Shown: positions 1-13,759 of the stretch, piece by piece
Numbering within the stretch: the first letter of the stretch is position 1
Layout of the letters: the number at the start of each line of letters is the position of its first letter
From: Taudactylus pleione
Lineage: Eukaryota > Chordata > Amphibia > Anura > Myobatrachidae
DNA length: 64,000 nucleotides
Assembly (NCBI GenBank): GCA_031769625.1
Contig: JAUIMM010002531.1
Span: 310,001-374,000 of the forward strand
Direction of reading: 5' to 3'
Position numbers and translations under genes: made by a program
Notes under the pieces: generated by a model
What the model saw: only the letters and a program-made list of their open reading frames with translations
What the model was told of the DNA's origin: nothing
Database searches by the model: none

Positions 1-3000
1 CATATTCTATGTACCACTATACACCACATTCTAGACTATGTACCACTATACACCATATTCTAAACTATGTACCTCTATACACCATAATTTATACTATGTA
101 CCACTACACACCACATTCTATACTATGTAGCACTATACACCATATTCTATACTATGTACCACTATACACCATATTCTATACTATGTACTTCTATACACCA
201 TATTCTATACTGTGTACCACTATACACCATATTTTATACTATGTACCACAATACACCATATCCTATACTGTTTACCACTATATACCATATTCTATACTAT
301 ATACCACTATACACCATATTTTATACTATGTACCACTATACAACACATTCTATACTATGTAGCACTATACACCATATTCTATACTATGTACCTCTATACA
401 CCATATTCTATACTATGTACCACTATACACCATATTCTATACAATGTACCACAATACACCATATTCTATACTATGTACCACTATACATCTCTACACCACA
501 TTCTATACTATGTTCCTCTATACACCATATTCTATACTATGTACCACTATACACCAAATTCTATACTATGTACCACTATACAGCTCTACAACACCTTCTA
601 TACTATGTACCTCTACACACCTTATTCTGTACTATGTACTAATATACAGCTCTACACCGTATTCTATACTATGTACTACTATACACCGCATTCTATACTA
701 TGTACCACTATACAGCTCTACACCATACACCACTATACACCACATTCTATACTATGTACCACTACACCACATTCTAAACTATGTACCACTATGTACCACT
801 ATACACTGCATTCTATACTATGTACCACTATACCCCATATTCTATACTATGTACCTCTATACACCATATTCTATACTATGTACCACTATACACCATATTC
901 TATACGATGTACCACTATACAGCTCTACATCACATTCTATATTATATACCACTATACACCACATTCTAGACAATATACTACTATACACCATATTGTATAC
1001 TATGTACCTCTATACACCATATTCTATACTATATACCACTATACACCACATCCTATACTATGTACCATTATACAGCTCTTCACCACATTCTATACTATGT
1101 ACCACTATACACCATATTCTATACTATTTACCTCTATACACCATATTCTATACTATATACCACTATTAACCATATTCTATACAATGTACAACTATACACC
1201 ATATTCTATATGATATACAACTATACAGCTCTACCCCATATTCTGTACTATTTATATACCAATATAAACATTATTCTATACTATGAACCACTATACAGCT
1301 CTACACCATATTCTTTACTATGTACCACTATAAACCTCTACACCATATTCTATACTATTTACCATTATACACCATATTCTATACTATGTACCACTATAAA
1401 CCTCTACACTATATTCTATGCTATGTACCACTATAAAGCTCTACAAATCATTCTATACTATATACTACTATAGACCACATTCTAAACTAAATACCTCTAT
1501 ACACCATATTCTATAGTATGTAACACTATACACCACATTCTATACTATGTACCACTATACAGCTCTACACCATATTCTATACTATGTACCACTATACACC
1601 ATATTCTTAACTATGTACCACTATTCAGCTCTACACCACATTCTATACTATGTACCGCTATACATCATATTCTGTGTACCACTATACACCATATTATATA
1701 CTATGTACCACTATACAACTCATTCTATACTATGTACCACTATACACCATATTCTATACTATGTGTCTTTATACACTATATTCTATACTATGTACCACTA
1801 TACACCACATTCTATACTTTTTCCCTCTATACACCATTTTCTATACTATGTACCACTATACAACTCTACACCATATTCTATATTATGTACCACTATACAA
1901 CACTACACCATATTCTATACTATGTACTAATATACAGCTCTACACCGTATTCTATACTATGTACTACTATACACCACATTCTATACTATGTACCACTATA
2001 CAGCTCTAAACCATATACATCTATACACCATATTCTATACTATGTACCGCTATACCACATTCTATACTATGTACCACTATACACCATATTCTATACTATG
2101 TACCTCTATACACCATATTCTATACTATGTACCTCTATACATCATATTCTATACTATGAACCACTATACAGCTCTACATCACATTCTATACTATGTACCA
2201 CTATACACCATATTCTATACTATGTACCTCTATACACCATATTCTATACTATGTACCTCTATACAACATATTCTAGACTATGTACCTTTTAACACCATAT
2301 TCTATACTATATACCACTATACAACTCTACCCCATATTCTATGCCATGTACCACTATACAGCTCTGCACCACATTCTATACTATGTTCCACTGTACAGCT
2401 CTACACAATATTCTATACTATATACTACTATACACCACATTCTATACTATGTACCACTATAAACCATATTCTATACTATGTAACACTATACACCACATTC
2501 TATACTATGTACCACTATACAGCTCTACACCATATTTTATACTATATACCAATATTCAGCTCTACACCATGTTCTATACTATATACCACTATACACCATA
2601 TTCTATACTATGTACCACTATACACCATATTCTATACTATATACCACTATACAATATATTCTAGACTATGTACCACTTTACACCATATTCTACACTACAT
2701 ACCTCTTAACAGCTCTACCCCATATTCTATGCCATGTACCACTATACAGGTCTGTACCACATTCTATACTATGTACCACTATACAGCTCTACACCAAATT
2801 CTATACAATGTACCACTATACACCACATTCTATACTATTTACCTCTATACACCATATTCTGTACTATGTACCTCTATACACCATATTCTATACAATTTAC
2901 CACAATACACCATATTCTATACTATATACCACTATACACCATATTCTATACTATGTACCTATATACACCATATTCTATACTATGTACCACTATACACCAT

Positions 3001-5605
3001 ATTCTATACTATGTACCACTATACAGCTCTACACCAAATTCTATACTATATACCACTATACACCATATTCTGTAATATGTAGCACTATACACCATATTCT
3101 ATGCTCTGCACCACTATACAGCTCTACACCATATTCTATACTATGTACCTCTATATACCATATTCTATACTATGTACCACTATACAGCTCTATACCAAAT
3201 TCTACACTATGTACCATTATACAGCTCTACACCACATTCTATACTATGTACCACTATACATCATATTCTATACTATGTACCACTATACAGCTCTACATCA
3301 CATTCTATACTATGTACCACTATACAACATATTCTATACTATGTACCTCTATACACAATATTCTATACTATATACCACTATACACCATATTCTAGACTAT
3401 GTACCACTTTACACCATATTCTGTACTATATACCACTTAACAGCTTTACCCCATATTCTATGCCATGTAACACTGTACAGCTCTGTACCACATTCTATAC
3501 TATATACCACTATACAGCTCTATACCACATTCTATACTATGTACCATTATACAGCTCTACACCACATTCTATACTATGTACCATTATACAACATGTTCTA
3601 TACTATGTACCACTATACAGCTCTTCATCACATTCTATATTATGTACCACTATACACCACATTCAATACTATGTACCACTATACAGCTTTAAAACAACAT
3701 TCTATACAATGTACCACAATACACCATATTCTATGTACCACTATACACCATATTCTATACTATGTACCACTATACACCATATTCTATACTATGTACCACT
3801 ATACACCATATTCTATACTATATACCACTATCCACTCTACCCCATAATCTATACCATGTACCACTATACACCATATTCTATACTATGTATCACGTTACAC
3901 CATATTCTATACTATGTATCACTATGCACCATATTCTATACTATGTACCACTATACTGCTCTACACCATATTTTATGCTATGTACCACAAACTATACACC
4001 ATATTCTATACTATGTACCACTATACAGCTCAACACCATATTCTATACTATGTACCACTATACAACTCTACACTATATTCTATACTATGTACCACTATAC
4101 ACAACATTCTATACTTTTTCCCACTATACACCATTTTCTATACTATGTACCACTATACAGCTCTACACCATATTCTATACTATGTACCACTATACAACAC
4201 TACACCATATTCTATACTATGTACTAATATACAGCTCTACACCGTATTCTATACTATGTACAACTAAACACCATATTCTATACTATGTACCACTATACAA
4301 CACTACACCAAATTCAATACTATGTACCATTATACAGCTCTACACCACATTCTATACTATGTACAACTAAACACCATATTCTATACTATGTACCACAATA
4401 CAGCTCTACATCATATTCTATATTATATACCACTATACACCATATTCTATACTATGTATCACTTTACACCACATTATATACTATGTACCACTATACAACA
4501 TATTCTATTCTATGTAGCACTATACACCATATTCTAAACTATGTACCACTATACAGCTCTACACCACATTCTGTACTATATACCACTATACACCATATTC
4601 TATAATATGTACCACTATACATCTCTACACCATATTATATGCTATGTATCACTATACACAATACTCTATACTATGCACCACTGTACAGCTATACACTATA
4701 TTCTATACTATATACCACTGTACACACTGTTGTATACTATGTACCACTATACAGCTCTACACCATATTCTATACTATGTACCACTATACAGCTGTACACG
4801 ACATTCTATATTTTGTACCACTATACACCATATTCTAGACTATGTACCACTATACACCATATTTTATACTATGTACATCTATACACCATATTCTATACTA
4901 CGTTCCTCTATACACCATATTCTATACTTTATACCACTATACACCATATTCTATACTATGTACCACTATAAACCATATTCTATACTATAAACAACTATAT
5001 ATCTCACCCCATATTTAATAATATGTACTACTATACACCATTTTCTATACTATGAACCACTATACAGCTCTACACCATATTCTATACTATATACCACTAT
5101 ACACCATATTCTAAACTATGTACCACTATTCACCTCTACACCATATTCTATACTATGTACCACTTTACAGCTGTATACCACATTCTATACTATGTACCAC
5201 TATACAGCTCTACACCATATTCTATACTATATACTACTATACACCACATTCTATACTATGTTCCACTATACACCATATTCTATAAAATGTAACACTATAC
5301 ACCTCATTCCATATTATATACCACTATACAGCTCTACACCACATTCTATACTATGTACCACTGCACACCATATTCTATACTTTGTACCTCTATACACCAC
5401 ATTCTAGACTACGTACCACTATACACCATATTCTATACTATGTACCACTATACAGCTCTACACCACATTCTATACCTTGTACCACTATACACCATATTCT
5501 ATGTACCACTATACACCACATTCTAGACTATGTACCACTATACACCATATTCTATACTATGTACCTCAATACACCATAATTTATACTATATACCACTATA
5601 CACCA
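1..5605 (+). repeat. Satellite block I, forward orientation
   Basis: Monomers read in the forward sense (tatgtaccac, tacaccatattc) from the window edge to the switch at about 5605. The mix of 29- and 37-bp units is irregular, and no short HOR repeats inside the block. Instead the block corresponds, reversed and in order, to parts of 26.6-36.9 kb. Positions 1-1213 pair with 35235-36940, 1547-3075 with 32455-33968, and about 5000-5605 with 26602-27080. The stretch 3762-4370 is also very like 56603-57433 reversed, and 4541-4990 is like 51239-51688 reversed. No gene is present. Confidence 0.93.
720..815 (+). repeat. Composite cassette of irregular short monomers
   Basis: Here the 29-bp register breaks. 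A 37-mer is joined to a partial unit (accatacaccac), then comes a 27-bp unit missing ta (accactacacc), then a unit with the first sub-block doubled (atgtaccact twice). The same cassette, reversed, recurs in the HOR (for example near 9565-9650 and 10795-10885) and in block IV (for example near 35660-35730), so it serves as a landmark of long-range copying. Confidence 0.8.
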
Positions 5606-5630
5606 AGAATATATTATATAGAGGTACAAA
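5580..5630. other. Orientation switch J1 (forward to reverse)
   Basis: Forward monomers end with ctatacacca at about 5596-5605 and the next bases, agaatat, belong to a reverse monomer. The first reverse unit is slightly damaged: atta stands where ggtg is usual. No foreign sequence or target-site duplication is visible. The same boundary reappears, reverse-complemented, at about 26602. Confidence 0.9.
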
Positions 5631-6490
5631 GTATAGAATAAGGTATATAGTGGTACATAGTATAGAATATGGTGTATAGTGGTACAGAGTAAAGAAAATG
5701 GGGTAGAGCTGTATAGTTGTATATAGTATAGAATATGGTGTATAGTGGTACATTGTATATAATATGGTGTATAGAGGTACATAGTATAGAATGTGGTGTA
5801 TAGTGGTACATAGTATAGAATATGGTGTAAAGTGGTACATAGTATTGAATATGGTGTATAGTGGTACATAGTAAAGAATATGGTGTAGAGCTGTATAGTG
5901 GTACATAGTACAGAAAATGGTGTAGAGCAGTATAGTGGTACATAGTTTAGAATATTGTGTAGAGCTGTTTTGTGGTACATAGTAGAGAATATGGTGTATA
6001 GTGGTACATAGTATAGAATATGGTGTATAGAGGTACATAGTATAGAATATGGTGTATAGCGTTACATAGTATAGAATGTGGTGTATAGTGGTATATAGTA
6101 TAGAATATGGTGTAAAGTGGTACATAGTATTGAATATGGTGTATAGTGGCACATAGTAAAGAATATGGTGTAGAGCTGTATAGTGGTACATAGTTTAGAA
6201 TATTGTGTAGAGCTGTTTTGTGGTACATAGTAGAGAATATGGTGTATAGTGGTACATAGTATAGAATATGGTGTATAGAGGCACATAGTACAGAATATGG
6301 TGTGTATTGGTGCATAGTATATAAAATAGTGTATAATGGTACATAGTGGTACATAGTATAGAATGTGGTGTATAGTGGTATATGATGTATAGCTGTATAG
6401 TGGTACATAGTATAGAATGTGGTGTATAGTAGTACATAGAATAGAATATGGTGTAGAGCTGCATAGTGGTACATAGTATAGATTGTGGTG

Positions 6491-7350
6491 AATTGCTGTA
6501 TAGTGGTACATAGTTTAGAATATGGTGTAAAGTGGTACATAGTATAGAATATGGTGTATAGTGGTACATAGTATAGAATATGGTGTATAGTGGTACATAG
6601 TATAGAATATGGTGTATAGTTGTACATAGTATAGAATATGGTGTATAGTTGTACATATTATTGAATATGGTGTATTGTGGTACATAGTATAGAATATGGT
6701 TTATAGTGGTACATAGTATAGAATATGGTGTATAGAGGTACATAGTATAGAATATGGTGTATAGCGTTACATAGTATAGAATGTGGTGTATAGTGGTACA
6801 TAGTATAGAATTTGGTGTAGAGCTGTATAGTGGTACATAGTATAAAATAACGTGTATAGAGGAACATAGCATAGAATTTGGTATAGAGCTGAATAGTGGT
6901 ACATAGTATAGAATGTGGTGAATTGCTGTATAGTGGTACATAGTTTAGAATATGGTGTAAAGTGGTACATAGTATCGAATATGGTGTATAGTGGTACATA
7001 GTATAGAATATGGTGTATAGTGGTACATAGTATAGAATATGGTGTATAGTTGTACATAGTATAGAATATGGTGTATAGTTGTACATAGTATTGAATATGG
7101 TGTATTGTGGTACATAGTATAGAATATGGTTTATAGTGGTACATAGTATAGAATATGGTGTATAGAGGTACATAGTATAGAATATGGTGTATAGCGTTAC
7201 ATAGTATAGAATGTGGTGTATAGTGGTACATAGTATAGAATTTGGTGTAGAGCTGTATAGTGGTACATAGTATAAAATAACGTGTATAGAGGAACATAGC
7301 ATAGAATTTGGTATAGAGCTGAATAGTGGTACATAGTATAGAATGTGGTG
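6491..7350 (-). repeat. 430-bp tandem duplication
   Basis: The unusual word gaattgctgta occurs at about 6490 and again at about 6920. The sequence that follows is near-identical for 430 bp, with differences such as agtatag versus agtatcg. The copies are 6491-6920 and 6921-7350. After the second copy the sequence departs. Confidence 0.88.
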
Positions 7351-7630
7351 TATAGTGGTACATAGTATAGAAAGTGGTATAAAGCTGTATAATGGTACAT
7401 AGTATAGAATATAGTGTATAGAGGCACATAGTATAGAATATGGTGTATAGTGGTACATAGTATATTATATGGTGTATAGAGGTACATAGTATAGAATATG
7501 GTGTATAGAGGTACATCGTCTAGAATATGGTGTATAGTATTACATAGTATGGAATATGGTGTATAGTGGTACATAGTATAGAATGTGGTGTAGAGTGGTA
7601 TAGTGGTACATAGTATAGAATGTGGTGTAT

Positions 7631-9014
7631 AGTGCTAAATACTATAGAATATTGTGTATAGAGGTACTTAGTATAGAATGTGGTCTATATTAGTATATAG
7701 TATAAAATATGGTGTATAGCTGTATAGTTGCACATAGTATAGAATGTGATATAGAGCTGTATAGTGGTACATAACACAGAATATAGTGTAGAGGTTTGTA
7801 GTGGTACATAGTATAGAATATGGTGTATAGTGGTAAATAGTATAGAATATGGTGTAGAGCTGTATAGTGGTACATAGTATAGAATATGGTGTATAGTGGT
7901 ATATACATAGTACACAATACGGGGTAGAGTTGTATTGTGGTACATAGTATAGAATATGGTGTATAGTGGTACATAGTATAGAATATGGTGTATAGAGGTA
8001 CATAGTATAGAAAATAGTGTATAGTGGTACATAGTATGGAATACGGTGTATAGTGGTACATAGTATAGAATATGGTGTAATGTGGTACATTGTATAGAAT
8101 ATTGTATATAGAGGTACAAAGTATAGAATATGGTATAAAGTGGTACATAGTATAGAATATGGTGTATAGTGGTACAGAGTAAAGAAAATGGGGTAGAGCT
8201 GTATAGTTGTATATAGTATAGAATATGGTGAATAGTGGTGCATTGTATAGAATATGGTGTATAGAGGTACATAGAATAGAATGTGGTGTATAGTGGTACA
8301 TAGTATAGAATATGGTGTAAAGTGGTACATAGTATAGAATATGTTGTATAATGGTACATGGTATAGAATATGGTGTAGACCTGTATAGTGATACATAGTA
8401 TAGAATATGGTGTAGTGCTGTACAGTGGTACATAGTATAGAATATGGTGAAGAGCTGTATTGTGGTACATAGTATAGAATATGGTGTATAGTGGTACATA
8501 GTATAGAATATGGTGTATAGTTGTACATAGTATAGAATATGGTGTATTGTGGTACATAGTATAGAATATGGTTTATAGTGGTACATAGTATAGAATATGG
8601 TGTATAGAGGTACATAGTATAGAATATGGTGTATAGCGTTACATAGTATAGAATGTGGTGTATAGTGGTACATAGTATAGACTTTGGTGTAGAGCTGTAT
8701 ATTGGTACATAGTATAAAATAACGTGTATAGAGGAACATAGCATAGAATTTGGTATAGAGCTGTATAATGGTACATAGTATAGAATGTGGTGTATAGAGG
8801 TACATAGTTTAGAAAGTGGTATAAAGCTGTATAATGGTACATAGTATAGAATATAGTGTATAGAGGCACACAGTATAGAATATGGTGTATAGTGGTACAT
8901 AGTATAGAATATGGTGTATAGTATTACATAGTATAGAATATGGTGTATAGTGGTACATAGTATAGAATGTGGTGTAGAGCTGTATAGTGGTACATAGTAT
9001 AGAATGTGGTGTAT
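7631..9014 (-). repeat. 1384-bp unit preceding the HOR
   Basis: Bounded by the landmark agtgctaaatactatag at 7631 and 9015, which also starts each later HOR subunit. The unit shares its right part with the A subunit: the stretch around 8.4-9.0 kb matches 11.2-11.85 kb. It is absent from the mirrored position in block III (24176-24244), so it was gained in the left arm or lost from the right arm. Confidence 0.82.
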
Positions 9015-11853
9015 AGTGCTAAATACTATAGAATATTGTGTATAGAGGTACTTAGTATAGAATGTGGTCTATAGCAGTATATAGTATAGAATATGGTGTA
9101 GAGCTGAATAGTTGTACATAGTATAGAATGTGGTATAGAGCTGTATAGTGGTACATAACACAGAATATAGTGTAGAGGTTTATAGCGGTACATAGTATAG
9201 AATATGGTGTATAGTGGTAAATAGTATAGAATATGGTGTAGAGCTGTATAGTGGTTCATAGTATAGAATATGGTGTATAGTGGTATATACATAGTACAGA
9301 ATATGGGGTAGAGCTGTATAGTTGTATATCTTATAGAATATGGTGTATTGGTACATTGTATAGAATATGGTTAATAGTGGTATATAGTATAGAATATGGT
9401 GTATAGATGTAAATAGTATAGATTATGGTGTATAGTGGTACATAGTATAGAATGTGGTGAAGAGCTGTATAATGGTACATAGTATAGGATGTGGTGTATA
9501 GTAGTACATAGTCTAGAATATGGTGTCTAGAGGTACATAGTATAGAATGTGGTGTATAGTGGTACATAGTGGTACATAGTATAGAATGTGGTGTAGTGGT
9601 ACATAGTAGAGAATGTGGTGTATAGTGTTGAATGGTGTAAAGCTGTATAGTGGTACATAGTGTAGAATGTGGTGTATAGTAGTACATTGTATAGAATACG
9701 GTGTAGAGCTGTACAGTGGTACATAGTATAGAATGTGGTGTAGAGCTGTATAGTGGTACATAGTATTGAATATGGTGTATAGAGGTACATAGTATAGAAT
9801 GTGTTGTAGAGCTGTATAGTGGTACATAGTATAGAATATGGTGTATAGTGGTACATAGTATAGAATATGGTGCATAGTGGTACATAGTATAGAATATGGT
9901 GTAGAGCTGTATTGTTGTACATAGTATAGAATTTGGTGTATAGTGGTACATAGTATAGAATATGGTGTATAGAGGTACATAGTATAGAATATGGTGTATA
10001 GTGGTACATAGTGTGGAATACGGTGTATAGTGGTACATTGTATAGAATAAGGTGTATTGTGGTACATTGTATAGAATATGGAGTATAGAGGTACATAGTA
10101 TAGAATATGGTGTAAAGTGGTACATATTATATAATGTGGTGTATAGTGGTACATAGTATAGAATTTGGTGTAGAGCTGTATAGTGGTACATTGTATAGAA
10201 TGTGGTGTAGAGCTGTATAGTGGTACATAGTACAGAATATGGTGTATAGCAGTACATAGTATAGAATGTGTTGTAGAGCTTTATAGTGGTACATAGTATA
10301 GAATAAGGTGTATAGTGGTACATAGTATAGAATATGGTGTATAGTGATACATAGTATAGATTATTGTGTAGAGCTGTATAGTGGTACATAGTATAGAATA
10401 TGGTGTAGTGTTGTATAGTGGTACATAGTATAGAATATGGTGTAGAGCTGTATTGTGGTACATATTATAGAATATAGTGTATAGTGGTACATAGTATAGA
10501 ATATGGTATATAGAGGTACATAGTATAGAATTTGGTGTAGAGCTGTATAGTGGTACATAGTATAGAGTATTGTGTATAGAGATACATAGCATAGAATATG
10601 GTGTAGAGCTGTATAGTGGTGAGGAGTGTAGAATATGGTGTATAGTGCTACATAGTATAGAATATGGTGTATAGTGGTATATAGTACAGAATGTGGTGTA
10701 GAGCTGTATAGTGGTACATAGTATAGAATAAGGTGTATAGAGGTACATAGTATAGAATATGGTGTACAGTGGTACATAGTATAGAATGTGGTGTATAGTG
10801 GTACATAGTGGTACATAGTATAGAATGTGGTGTAGTGGTACATAGTATAGAATGTGGTGTATAGTGGTATATGGTGTAGAGCTGTATAGTGGTACATAGT
10901 ATAGAATGTGGTACATAGTAGTACATAGTATAGAATACGGTGTAGAGCTGTATAGTGGTACACAGTATAGAATGTGGTGTAGTGTTGTATAGTGGTAAAT
11001 AGTACAGAAAATAGTGTAGAGCTGTATTGTGGTACATAGTATTGAATATGGTGTATAGTGGTACATAGTATAGAATATGGTGTATAGTAGTACATAGTAC
11101 AGAATATGGTGTAGAGCTGCATAGTGGTACATAGTATAGAATGTCGTGTAGAGCTGTATAGTGGTACATAGTATAGAATATGGTGTGTAGTGGTACATAG
11201 TATAGAATATGTTGTATAATGGTACATGGTATAGAATATGGTGTAGACCTGTATAGTGATACATAGTATAGAATATGGTGTAGTGCTGTACAGTGGTACA
11301 TAGTATAGAATATGGTGAAGAGCTGTATTGTGGTACATAGTATAGAATATGGTGTATAGTGGTACATAGTATAGAATATGGTGTATAGTTGTACATAGTA
11401 TAGAATATGGTGTATTGTGGTACATAGTATAGAATATAGTTTATAGTGGTACATAGTATAGAATATGGTGTATAGAGGTACTTAGTATAGAATATGGTGT
11501 ATAGCGTTACATAGTATAGAATGTGGTGTATAGTGGTACATAGTATAGACTTTGGTGTAGAGCTGTATAGTGGTACATAGTATAAAATAACGTGTATAGA
11601 GGAACATAGCATAGAATTTGGTATAGAGCTGTATAGTGGTACATAGTATAGAATGTGGTGTATAGAGGTACATAGTATAGAAAGTGCTATAAAGCTGTAT
11701 AAAGGTACATAGTATAGAATATAGTGTATAGAGGCACACAGTATAGAATATGGTGTATAGTATTACATAGTATAGAATATGGTGTATAGTGGTACATAGT
11801 ATAGAATGTGGTGTAGAGCTGTATAGTGGTACATAGTATAGAATGTGGTGTAT
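9015..11853 (-). repeat. HOR subunit A1 (2839 bp)
   Basis: Runs from the agtgctaaat landmark at 9015 to the next at 11854. The same content recurs exactly 4745 bp later, for example 9026-9292 with 13771-14037, 9331-10389 with 14076-15134, and 10361-11425 with 15106-16170. A-type marks include gagctgaatagttg near 9107 and tagcggtac near 9182. Confidence 0.92.
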
Positions 11854-13759
11854 AGTGCTAAATACTATAGAATATTGTGTATAGAGGTACTTAGTATAGA
11901 ATGTGGTCTATAGCAGTATATAGTATAGAATATGGTGTAGAGATGAAAAGTTGTACATAGTATAGAATGTGGTATAGAGCAATATAGTGGTACATAACAC
12001 AGAATATAGTGTAGAGGTTTATAGCAGTACATAGTATAGAATATGGTGTATAGTGGTAAATAGTATAGAATATGGTGTAGAGCTGTATAGTGGTTCATAG
12101 TATAGAATATGGTGTATAGTGGTATATACATAGTACAGAAAATGGGGTAGAGCTGTATAGTTGTATATCTTATAGAATATGGTGTATTGGTACATTGTAT
12201 AGAATATGGTTAATAGTGGTATATAGTATAGAATATGGTGTATAGATGTAAATAGTATAGATTATGGTGTATAGTGGTACATAGTATAGAATGTGGTGAA
12301 GAGCTGTATAATGGTACATAGTATAGGATGTGGTGTATAGTAGTACATAGTCTAGAATATGGTGTCTAGAGGTACATAGTATAGAATATGGGGTATAGTG
12401 GTACATAGTATAGAATGTGGTGTATAGTGGTACATAGTGGTACATAGTATAGAATGTGGTGTAGTGGTACATAGTAGAGAATGTGGTGTATAGTGTTGAA
12501 TGGTGTAAAGCTGTATAGTGGTACATAGTGTAGAATGTGATGTATAGTAGTACATCGTATAGAATATGGTGTATAGTGGTACATAGTATAGAATACGGTG
12601 TAGAGCTGTACAGTGGTACATAGTATAGAATGTGTTGTAGAGCTGTATAGTGGTACATAGTATAGAATATGGTGTATAGTGGTACATAGTATAGAATATG
12701 GTGTATAGTGGTACATAGTATAGAATATGGTGTAGAGCTGTATTGTTGTACATAGTATAGAATATGGTGTATAGTGGTACATAGTATAGAATATGGTGTA
12801 TAGTGGTACATAGTGTGGAATACGGTGTATAGTGGTACATTGTATAGAATAAGGTGTATTGTGGTACATTGTATAGAATATGGTGTATAGAGGTACATAG
12901 TATAGAATATGGTGTAAAGTGGTACATATTATATAATGTGGTGTATAGTGGTACATAGTATAGAATTTGGTGTAGAGCTGTATAGTGGTACATTGTATAG
13001 AATGTGGTGTAGAGCTGTATAGTGGTACATAGTACAGCATATGGTGTATAGCAGTACATAGTATAGAATGTGTTGTAGAGCTTTATAGTGGTACATAGTA
13101 TAGAATAAGGTGTATAGTGGTACATAGTATAGAATATGGTGTATAGTGATACATAGTATAGATTATTGTGTAGAGCTGTATAGTGGTACATAGTATAGAA
13201 TATGGTGTAGTGTTGTATAGTGGTACATAGTATAGAATATGGTGTAGAGCTGTATTGTGGTACATATTATAGAATATAGTGTATAGTGGTACATAGTATA
13301 GAATATGGTATATAGAGGTACATAGTATAGAATTTGGTGTAGAGCTGTATAGTGGTGCATAGTATAGAGTATTGTGTATAGTGATACATAGCATAGAATA
13401 TGGTGTAGAGCTGTATAGTGGTGAGGAGTGTAGAATATGGTGTATAGTGCTACATAGTATAGAATATGGTGTATAGTGGTATATAGTACAGAATGTGGTG
13501 TAGAGCTGTATAGTGGTACATAGTATAGAATGTGGTGTATAGAGGTACATAGTATAGAAAGTGGTATAAAGCTGTATAATGGTACATAGTATAGAATATA
13601 GTGTATAGAGGCACACAGTATAGAATATGGTGTATAGTGGTACATAGTATAGAATGTGGTGTATAGTATTACATAGTATAGAATATGGTGTATAGTGGTA
13701 CACAGTATAGAATGTGGTGTAGAGCTGTATAGTGGTACATAGTATAGAATGTGGTGTAT
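11854..13759 (-). repeat. HOR subunit B1 (1906 bp)
   Basis: Starts with the same landmark. It follows A at an offset of 2839 for its first part and then lacks 933 bp that A has between about 10.71 and 11.65 kb. B-type marks are gatgaaaagttg near 11941 and tagcagtac near 12021. It recurs 4745 bp later as B2. Confidence 0.92.

Larger units (their letters stand above)
1..9500 (+). repeat. Left arm of large imperfect palindrome
   Basis: This segment pairs, as reverse complement and in the same order, with 23701-36940. Paired coordinates sum to 36940 near position 1, about 35515-35530 for 1547-3096, 32207 around J1, 31818 near 7200-7570 and about 33200 near 9026-9490. The steps between these sums are indels. 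Several match monomer sums, such as 66 and 124 bp, while larger ones are local tandem duplications. The outer end is the window edge, so the arm may be longer. Confidence 0.82.
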
